A DNA stretch of 64,000 nt from Paracyclopina nana (lineage: Eukaryota > Arthropoda > Copepoda > Cyclopoida > Cyclopettidae). Under the pieces are notes generated by a model. The model was not told the DNA's origin, searched no databases, and was given only the letters and a program-made list of their open reading frames with translations. A program made the translations under genes and the position numbers. Below are positions 1 through 8,400 of the stretch, one piece after another; position 1 is the first letter of the stretch, and every line of letters begins with the position of its first letter. The stretch is from NCBI GenBank assembly GCA_019096065.1, contig JAGUCH010000004.1, forward strand, positions 2,604,001 through 2,668,000, written 5' to 3'.

Positions 1-1040
1 CATCTTGAGAAAAAAGACAGCTAGCTCTAGTATCTATGCTTGTAGCGAGGGTGACAATTTCCCTAAATTGTTTTTCTAGTAGAGGTTTGAAAGACAGACA
101 GACACAGAAATAAGGGAAAAGGGTCCCCTTTTATTGTATAGTAGTAGCCCTTTTTTCGCATGATTGCATGATGATTTGGGCTGCCTGTCAATCAGCCTGT
201 CTGGGATGCAAGAAAGAATAAAAAATTCTCTATCCAGCCATGGTAATTTACAAAGAGAAGAATGTAAATAATATGATTTTGCATGCCATGGCGTAATGCT
301 GTAACGGTATTTGATTTTGGTATGTTGTGGTTATATACTTGTGTAGTATGTAGAACACAACTGTTATTGCGGGGATCATGTTAAGTACCAGCAACTACTG
401 CACATAACTTTCATGCGTGGAAAAGCCTTTTTGGGTAATGACAGTTGAGCACGAAATTCAGCAATTGGACCATGCTGGTCTTGGAGGGAAAGGAGCTGGT
501 TTTTCCCTTGGGCATTATATAGTAGCACAAAGAATCCATACCCTTTCCATTGATCTATTTATCATCATCGCATCTGTCATTATGGAAGTAATCAGGCTCT
601 CGCATCTCGGGTTTCTCCTTCCTCGTCTGCCGCTTACAGGTGGAAAAATTACCTATTACATGCTGGTAATAGGTTACACTAACTTTTGTGCAGCTCAGGA
701 AATTAGCCTAACAGTTTGTAAGCAGGCTGCATGGCTAGTGGAAGCTGTGATTAAATATGGATGTCAAAACCTCAGGATACCAAGGTATATGGTAAATCTT
801 CTGGAAAACTTTGCAGCCTCTTCCTCGCATATGGTATACGCTGGCGGTATATACTTTATGGTGGAAGAAGAAAGCTTGATAAGACAACTTTTTGCCATGT
901 ACTGCCGAAATAATGGCGAATTATGGCACATTTCTGCAACTTTCTGATTGCTTTGAATTGACGGCGGTAGACTTCATGGCCTTCTATATACCAATATGCT
1001 AGTATGACTTTCTTGTAATTGAGAGTATGTGGTATATTAT

Positions 1041-1054
1041 TGTGTGTGTGTGTG
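1041..1054. repeat. (GT)n microsatellite
   Basis: Seven uninterrupted TG/GT units. Confidence 0.9.
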
Positions 1055-1289
1055 GTAATAATGGTATATAGTACTACATTGTATCTATCCCCATTTGCGG
1101 GTAAATAATCAGGTTAGCCTTGCCATCCCCACAAGCACACATTCTTATTAGTTTTTCCATTCTCAATTGTTTCCGCTTGGAAGTCATTTGTCACGGATTT
1201 TGAAGCGTGCAAGAGATGAATTTCCCGTGTCAAAATGGGATGGTAGAGACCATTAATTCCTTGGCATGAAAAAAGTTGCATTCCGCTCT

Positions 1290-1307
1290 GAGAGAGAGAG
1301 AGAGAGA
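1290..1307. repeat. (GA)n microsatellite
   Basis: Nine uninterrupted GA units. Confidence 0.9.
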
Positions 1308-1472
1308 AAGTCGATATTTATTGTGAGGGTCATGCAGAGTAACTACTACAAGTTTTTCATTAGAAAGTCATGCGCGTAGCCAGTAGCCATTGTGTGTAAT
1401 ACAGCAGCAGCAAAATATGAGTCGCAAAAGAGGTGGGAACCAAATGCATAACCTAGCTGCAACAACTAACCG

Positions 1473-1490
1473 CACACACACACACACACA
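1473..1490. repeat. (CA)n microsatellite
   Basis: Nine uninterrupted CA units about 110 bases left of the retrotransposon insertion. Confidence 0.9.
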
Positions 1491-1593
1491 TTGGGAAAAT
1501 GGAGCTAATCAAGCTTGATGAAAAAGCTTGCAATATTGCATGTGAAATGTAAATGAACAAGATTTTACTAGTCTACTGCCATATATACTATAC

Positions 1594-1598
1594 TCTGG
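1594..1598. repeat. Target-site duplication, left copy (TCTGG)
   Basis: TCTGG lies directly before the left LTR and is repeated directly after the right LTR. Confidence 0.93.
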
Positions 1599-1788
1599 TG
1601 TTCAGGATAAATTGGACATGAAATACGAGAAGAAAGACACGAATAAATATAGAATGAAAATACACACGATGAATTTTATGAAGAGTGATGTGAATAGGTT
1701 GAAGGTTTATTTGGAACTGCCGCAATGGGCTCAGTTTTATATACAGTTCAGCGTTACCAGATATTCTTACATATTAGTATTTTGTACA
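1599..1788 (-). repeat. 3' LTR of the Bel/Pao element (190 bases)
   Basis: On the plus strand it runs from TGTTCAGG to TTTGTACA. It matches 11477-11666 at every position I compared. For the minus-strand element this is the downstream LTR, where the transcript should be polyadenylated. At 190 bases it is short for the superfamily. Confidence 0.97.
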
Positions 1789-1807
1789 GTTTCTTTTCTC
1801 TTTTTGG
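1789..1807 (-). other. Polypurine tract of the Bel/Pao element
   Basis: Directly inside the 3' LTR the minus strand reads AAAAAGAGAAAAGAA and then a few bases to the LTR edge. Such an A/G run primes plus-strand DNA synthesis in LTR elements. Confidence 0.85.
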
Positions 1808-1813
1808 GAGGGC

Positions 1814-4800
1814 TTAAACGGGGTCGAAAGGGCCAGGCACATGAGATCCTCGCAATTGCGCTCTTTCTTCAGCGGTTGCCTCGGCAAAAATGACATAGCC
1901 ATTATCTTTTGCGTCGACATGGTATTCGGAGACAACAGAGTTGGAAACCAGCCTGCTGGTGACTCTACCGCGCGGGAAGGCGACCCTAAATTCTTCAATA
2001 AGCGAAACTAAGGGGAATTGTTCGTGGTGCTCCGCGTCATGTCCAAGATGGAAGCACAAGGGGCAACGGGTGCGCAACAATGCACAGACGGCATCGAGAT
2101 GCCCGTCTTTCAAGCAAATGTTGTATCGACATTTTAATTTTTCAGGCGGTATACCGCAGTCATCCTTCAAATGGTCTTCGTAACCGCAAGTATCGCAGCA
2201 GTGGGGAAAATAAGCGTCCTCGCCGGCGAACATCATCATGAATGACCGCGCTTTTATCTCGTTAAGACTACATTTGAACGTGATCGTTGCTCGCTGCCTA
2301 GAATCCAATGGCAATGTGTCTATATTCTTAGCCCACTTTCTGCCCCCAAGAAAACATTGCAAGTGTGAATGGAGGTCCTCCAGTGATGACCAACTTGTCC
2401 CATGGGCAAAAAATAAAGGCCAGGCGCGGTGATTTCGTTCCACGCCGTGCTCATCAACATAGGTGTCAGTATCGAACCATGAGCCAAAGGGGCGGGCTGT
2501 AGCTTCAGAAATTGTGACTGGGTTGATGAAGGGAATATCGGCTCCAACCGCACGCAGGCATAGACAATGAATAATGCGTACAACGTCCGCTCCGGCCCCA
2601 AATGTCTCTAACTCGGCTGCTCGAATCGACATTAAACGCAATAAATCAAACATGACTGCCGCATCCCACACCAAATAACAGCGCATTCGATTTTCCCACG
2701 TGTTGAACGGGGTGGAATAATCCCATTGATCTGCAAGTGCTACATATCGGCGATCATTTGCTGTCTCTCGTGTCATTTCAGTCGCATTTCGAAATATCCA
2801 AGGAAAGCCGGTACCGAGCGCAACAAATTCGGTGTCGCAGCGCATTTGATTGAATGGAACGCCGGGCTGTGTGTAGGCCATGAGGGCGAGATTAGAGGCT
2901 TCCACAAATTGACGCATAGCATATGCAGTCCCTGGGATGCTACTAACTCGATTGACAAAGCTTCGGGCATTTCTGGCCACTTTAATAATTGACGAATCTT
3001 TAAAGATGTTGCGAACAAACAAAGGAATTTCAGCTTCTTTCACATTTTGTGTGTCCCAATTGACGTGGATCATTACCGACCTATTGTTGATCGACGTCAA
3101 AGTGATCCCGTAGAAAGCATTTTTCCAAGCCGGTGTTTCACGTTGTAGACGCTCACGAACCGCGACCCTGTGCTCAACAATGCCAACAAATGCGATACCG
3201 TAATCCGTGATTTCAGTGAGCACTTGCGATTTTGACAACAACCGATTAAAATAGTCCTTGCTCCAAGTGCTACGCTTATTGTAATGCAGAATGGGTGGAG
3301 GGCGCGCAAGATTAAATTCCCTGGGACCGCTTGATGGCGTTTGAGCTTTTGCAGCCTGCAACGAGATGGTGGCAAACTCCCTTTGATTTGTGGGGTCAAA
3401 ATCGCTCACGCGAAGGCCACTGCCTGACAATGCGCAGTTCGGCAACGGACAATCAGGGTCCCTAGCTTGACCCACAAGATACCTCGACTTTGGGATGGCT
3501 AGCACGCAACTTTGTGGTACCTTATTTCCGCCCCGCATAATGAAATTTCTCGCATCGCGGAGAGACGCACGCATTGAGCGAATGGATTCTTCTTCGTCGT
3601 CAAATCTGTCATACGGCGACGTGTCAATGACAAGAGTGTCCGATGATTTGCCAGAAGTTGATGATGCTCCTCCCACAGATTTGTCCTCAGGGATGTCATA
3701 CAATTCCAAATTTTGATGCTCCGTTGGAGGTGTGGCGGAGTGGATTTCCTCCAGCTTAGCCCTCTTTTCAGCGCGGCGTTCTCGAGACAGGGTGCGGGGG
3801 CTCACGCTTGGCGGAGATGCTCTTCCGGATTGTGGTCCAAAAACCTTTGCAGCGGGCGGAATGGGCGGAGGCGGCATGATGGTCGCGTCATCGACAGCCG
3901 AATCAACGCGATCAGGAACATCTTCGAGAGCTGGACCTGCTGGGTCGGAGGCCTCGGATGACGCAGCAATATCATCATGGTCAAACGCATCTGCCAGCTC
4001 ATCAACAATGATATACTCCTCTTCAGCAACCACGATGCGACTGGCCAATCTATCATCAGTATTATCTACAGTGATGGTGAGGTTTGGTGGCTGCGGCGGT
4101 CGTTCAGGTCCTGCCAAAAAACGCGAAGCATCACCGATGATGACGTCACCTGCGTCATCGTCTTCAGCCTGGACCTTGATGTTTGAAAAGCCTGGCACAT
4201 CAATTCCTTGATCGTCGAAGTACTTTTGCATACGCCGAGCTACATCCGCAGTGATTACGACAAAATTCCCAGTGTCCGTGCTTGTCGACGCATCCGCGCT
4301 AAGATAAATGCGGTGTTGAGAGTCATGGGCGACGAGATTACGAGTAATCCCAGTCACTCTCTCGCGTTTTGATGGTTCCCTCGAAAGCTCTACCTCCACC
4401 CCGGTTACTACGCGAGCACCCCCTGCAGTTGGAGTTTTAATTTTGGCCATAGTGTGACGAGCAAACTCAACGCTTGATGGCTTGGCGCGCGATGCTAGGT
4501 GACCCAAATCTTTGTACGTGATGTCAGACAATCGCTGAAGCCAAACCTCGGCCTGAGCAACACAATTAGCGGGGGGGATTTCTAAAGGCAACTTATTTTG
4601 CATACGACTTAAGCACCAAGCGTCATGAATCCTGGGGTGAGCGAGAAGCATAGCCGCATCAACTGATGTGTTTTGTGATAACAGAAGGATCCGCGAGTAA
4701 TTTGATTTTTGCGCCGCTGTACGAATATTTTTGCGCTTGCGCGTCGACCTTGACGATTCAATTGCAGCATCCCTGGAGTAATACGCGTGAATTGTGCCCG

Positions 4801-5311
4801 CCATAAAAATGTTTGGGGAGGAATACATGGATATAAATTTGTCATAGTCACCGCCCTGCGCCAGCTGAACCATCTCCTCTTGGAACATGACCATCTCAGT
4901 TTCGAACTTGACCTGTAGTGCAGTCCTTGCCTCGTCTACTTGAGCGATGATTCGGGCCCTAGATGTGGGGGATGGCGGCCATCGTGTCGGCGATCCGGCT
5001 CCTTTTCTTTTCTTCTTTACCAGGTCCTCAGGTGGGCTCCGAAAGATGAAGTCGTGGACGTCGGGGTTATTGGGCGAAGGTGAGCGTTTTCTCTTCCTGG
5101 GCGATGATGACGATGCTGAGCCAGACGGGGAGCTGCTCGAGCTGCTCGATGATGATGGTGACGGCGACCTTTTTCTTGGCATGACGATTGATCGGATTTC
5201 AATGTATTCGAAATTAGCCAATTTCAACGGGCGAAGACGGTCGGGAGAAACGGAAGTGCAGCTGCTATTTGCGGATAAAGGAAAGAAAATCCAGCGTTCG
5301 CTGCGAGTCAC
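1814..5311 (-). CDS. Second ORF of the Bel/Pao element, zinc-knuckle protein
   Basis: An uninterrupted 1165-codon frame downstream of gag-pol, 90 bases after its stop. Translation may start at residue 1 or at Met 44 (codon 5180-5182), just before a Ser/Pro/Arg-rich tract (about residues 44-85) like a disordered basic nucleic-acid or nuclear-targeting tail. The middle (about 100-1000) resembles no family I recognise. Near the C-terminus are three zinc-knuckle-like motifs: CX2CX4HX4C at 1039-1052, CX4CX4HX4C at 1061-1076 and CX2CX4HX4H at 1083-1096. I see no signal peptide or membrane segment, so it does not look like an envelope protein. The knuckles suggest RNA or DNA binding, perhaps as a second gag-like or nucleocapsid-like protein; this is inference. 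How it is expressed (splicing, re-initiation or a separate transcript) is not evident. Confidence 0.9.
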   Translation of the reverse strand: MTRSERWIFFPLSANSSCTSVSPDRLRPLKLANFEYIEIRSIVMPRKRSPSPSSSSSSSSSPSGSASSSSPRKRKRSPSPNNPDVHDFIFRSPPEDLVKKKRKGAGSPTRWPPSPTSRARIIAQVDEARTALQVKFETEMVMFQEEMVQLAQGGDYDKFISMYSSPNIFMAGTIHAYYSRDAAIESSRSTRKRKNIRTAAQKSNYSRILLLSQNTSVDAAMLLAHPRIHDAWCLSRMQNKLPLEIPPANCVAQAEVWLQRLSDITYKDLGHLASRAKPSSVEFARHTMAKIKTPTAGGARVVTGVEVELSREPSKRERVTGITRNLVAHDSQHRIYLSADASTSTDTGNFVVITADVARRMQKYFDDQGIDVPGFSNIKVQAEDDDAGDVIIGDASRFLAGPERPPQPPNLTITVDNTDDRLASRIVVAEEEYIIVDELADAFDHDDIAASSEASDPAGPALEDVPDRVDSAVDDATIMPPPPIPPAAKVFGPQSGRASPPSVSPRTLSRERRAEKRAKLEEIHSATPPTEHQNLELYDIPEDKSVGGASSTSGKSSDTLVIDTSPYDRFDDEEESIRSMRASLRDARNFIMRGGNKVPQSCVLAIPKSRYLVGQARDPDCPLPNCALSGSGLRVSDFDPTNQREFATISLQAAKAQTPSSGPREFNLARPPPILHYNKRSTWSKDYFNRLLSKSQVLTEITDYGIAFVGIVEHRVAVRERLQRETPAWKNAFYGITLTSINNRSVMIHVNWDTQNVKEAEIPLFVRNIFKDSSIIKVARNARSFVNRVSSIPGTAYAMRQFVEASNLALMAYTQPGVPFNQMRCDTEFVALGTGFPWIFRNATEMTRETANDRRYVALADQWDYSTPFNTWENRMRCYLVWDAAVMFDLLRLMSIRAAELETFGAGADVVRIIHCLCLRAVGADIPFINPVTISEATARPFGSWFDTDTYVDEHGVERNHRAWPLFFAHGTSWSSLEDLHSHLQCFLGGRKWAKNIDTLPLDSRQRATITFKCSLNEIKARSFMMMFAGEDAYFPHCCDTCGYEDHLKDDCGIPPEKLKCRYNICLKDGHLDAVCALLRTRCPLCFHLGHDAEHHEQFPLVSLIEEFRVAFPRGRVTSRLVSNSVVSEYHVDAKDNGYVIFAEATAEERAQLRGSHVPGPFDPV

Positions 5312-5401
5312 GCGCGCGCCCTTTATTGCGGCTTCTCTTTTGCGATAGCGGTATCGGGCGAATTTGCTACCGACTGAGGTGAAGCGCGCGAAATTTAAAC
5401 G

Positions 5402-8400
5402 TCATTCAACAACGAGCGACATTGGGATGAGATTGGTGATAGACTCAACTATGATCTTGCATTTAGTACCGGATGATGCGTCGTCGTGGATTTTGAGCTT
5501 AGCAGTGCGATTTCTGCTGCCACGATCCAGGTGCACTTCGAGCACCACCCCCAAAGGCCACTCCGGTCGGCCTACGAATGGGCTGCGATGCCGGACAAGA
5601 ACAACGTCCCCTACTTGAATATTTGCCCGAGCCTTGCGCCACTTTGGCCTTGAAGCAAGATCATTGAAGATCGACCGCATCCAATGCTGCCATAATTGCC
5701 TCTTGTAAGCGGCGACTTTTCTGTATTCGTGCAACTGCAATAAAGCATTGTCCATTGACTTTGCGGGTATCACTTGCGGGGAGATTAGGAAGTGTGCTGG
5801 AGTTACGACATATGCTGATTCCTCCATGCTTTCTGGAACATACGATAAAGGCCGGGAATTGATCAACTTTTCTGCTTCGGCTATTGCGGTCCTGAATGTG
5901 TCCTCCCTCCATGATTGATTTGCAGCCTCCATGAGATGAGTCTTGAAACGTCGGACAAAAATTTCGGCGAGGCCATTGAACTCTGGTGCTCCTGCTGGAG
6001 CAAAAGACCACGTAATGCCTGCAGCGGAGCATGTACGCTTTCGAACCGTGATCCAGTCGATCTTACGCAGCTTGTCTTTGTCCTCTGACAACAAATTAGC
6101 GGCTCCTACGAAGTTTGTTCCTTGATCAGATCTAACGAATAATGGTTGCCCCCTGCGCGCAGTAAATCTCAAGAACGAGTTGATGAAGGCCTCTGTGGAG
6201 AGGTCATAAGCATCTTCCAGATGACATGCCTTGCACTGCTGACAGACAATGACCAGCACATATCTATTGTCCCTACTTTGTCCACGCTCCCTTTTAATGT
6301 GGAACGGGCCGCAAAAATCAATCGAAATATGCGAGAATGGCCGGAAATCGTCTACATTCACCGGGCGATCGCCCATTTCTGGGTAAATTGGTTGACCTCG
6401 CAGCCGCTGACATTTTGGACAACTTCCCAAAATTGTTCGCAGTATTTGTCGTAAGCGTGGGAGATAAATGGTCGAACGAAGTATTGTTGCGAAATGATTT
6501 GCGGTGATGGAATGGCCAATATGCGAGTGGAGATGCCTGATATATTCCACAACTGCTGGGTGCTTCTGTAACAAAATTGGCCTCTTGACGGAGGCTGGGA
6601 GCTTAATGGCCGCATCCAGACGTCCGCGCGCGCGCAAGACGCAGTCCTCTGATAAGTAAGCGGCAGACTTTTCCGGTTCCGAACCTATCTTCCATTTTCC
6701 AGTATCAATGAAGTGAGTTAATTCCTGCTCAAATGCGTGTGCCTGGAGTAACCGAATAATCATACGGCGCGCGCATGCCAGGAACGACTGAGGTCTTTTG
6801 CGGCGATACAGACAACGAAGCACTACGCCCAGCTTGTTGAAACCCCAATTTATATCATACACCGCTTTGGTTTGCAAAAGAGTTTTTGCCGCCCATTTTT
6901 GGTCTTGGTGAGGCTCCAATGAATCCGTGAGTAGTGATGAGTCTACCGCCGCTGATTGCAATGATTGTCCCCTGGTAGTAGCAAAGACGGCGTTGTGCCC
7001 GTCTAAGATGACTACTTTGTTCTCGTCTCGTAACATGATATCTGGGCGCAAAGTGCTCGGATTGTCTTGAAGCAGCATTGGTGGTCCATGAAGCCACAAC
7101 TCTGATTTTATCAAATTTCCAAGTGGGGTGCCCTTTGTCGCCAAATCTGATGGATTCTGCTCTGTGGGGATATATTGCCAATCTTCTTGATTAGTCAGCT
7201 CCAAAATCTCCAAAGCTCGCCGCGACACAAACGGAATCTCGATTGCCATCGGTTTGTAGATCCACTTCAACACTGTGGTACTGTCTGACCAATATCGCAT
7301 ACGAGGTATTTTCAGAATTGATTGAACCGATTGCGCGACATTTGCTCCCAACTGTGCTGCCAACAATTCTTTTTCAGGGATGGATCGTTTACCTTTTTTG
7401 CATAATTTCCGCCGGCAAAGGACGAACGAGGTTACAAATTTTCCCTGCTCGAGCGCGCGCAAATAAATCACTGCGGAATACATTCTTGTAGACGCGTCAA
7501 CGAAAATTTCTAATGAAGCGCACTCAACCTCGCCCTTAATTAAATTTCTCGGGAACTCCACGCGGTTAATCGTTTGTAGCTCACTCAAATATTGACGCCA
7601 CAACTTACTGAGGCTGTCATTGTGAATGATTTCGTCCCAATCTTTGACGTCCTCCAGCATACAGACATCCTGCAGAATTATACGACCCTTTAGCGTAACT
7701 GGCTCGAGAAACCCAATAGGATCAAAACAAAGGCCGTTTGCGCGAAATACATTACGCTTGGTGAAAATCTTATCCTTGCCTTCGACCACCACGGCCCTGT
7801 AAGTTAACGTGTCACATGCAGGTTGCCAGTAGACGCCCAGCGCTTTGATTGGCTCACTACTTGTAGGGGATTGCAAGCTAGCATCGATAGTCGACCTCAT
7901 TTTAGCGCTATTAGTGACCAGCTTTCGCAATTGCAAGCCAGCAGAAGCGCACGCCGCAACAAGTTGCTGGAATAGTGAAATGAGCTCTTCCTCATCATCG
8001 CTTCCAGGCAACAAATCGTCCATGTATAACGAACGTCGAACGACAGCTTGTAGATCCAAGTTACTGGTATTTTTGAAATGCGTATTGAGACAAAAAAGCG
8101 TCGCAAAAGGAGCAGCAACGTTGCCAAATGGCCAGCGCGTAAACTCATAAGGGACCGACTGATGGAGTACTCGATGATAAGGGCGATCAGCCTCTGAAAT
8201 GTGAAATTGCAAATACATGCGGGCGATATCCGCCGTGAACGCAAATTTTCCTGACCGAAAATGCATAAGTACCTCCCTAATGTCGTTTTGTAATTTTGGA
8301 CCCGTCAAAATTGCGTCATTTAACGATCGTCGCGGATTGCCAAACTTGCGAGCGCAATCTGTGACTACACGGAGTTTCATCGTAAGCGAGTCCGCGCGAA

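Larger units (their letters stand above)
1..1598. other. Region without a supported gene
   Basis: No exon or RNA gene is recognisable here. The stretch is AT-rich and holds three simple repeats, listed separately. One open frame of 176 codons at 417-947 lacks an ATG at its start, resembles no family I know and is treated as chance. Confidence 0.6.

Noticed and set aside
417-947. Open frame of 176 codons on the plus strand
   Set aside because: It begins with GTG, matches no family, has no splice or promoter context and sits in simple-repeat-bearing DNA; most likely chance.
3732-4211. 159-codon plus-strand frame inside the retrotransposon
   Set aside because: It is the antisense shadow of the second ORF of the element.
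1814-5311. Second retrotransposon ORF as an envelope glycoprotein
   Set aside because: There is no signal peptide, no membrane segment and no Cys-rich outer domain; the motifs are zinc knuckles.
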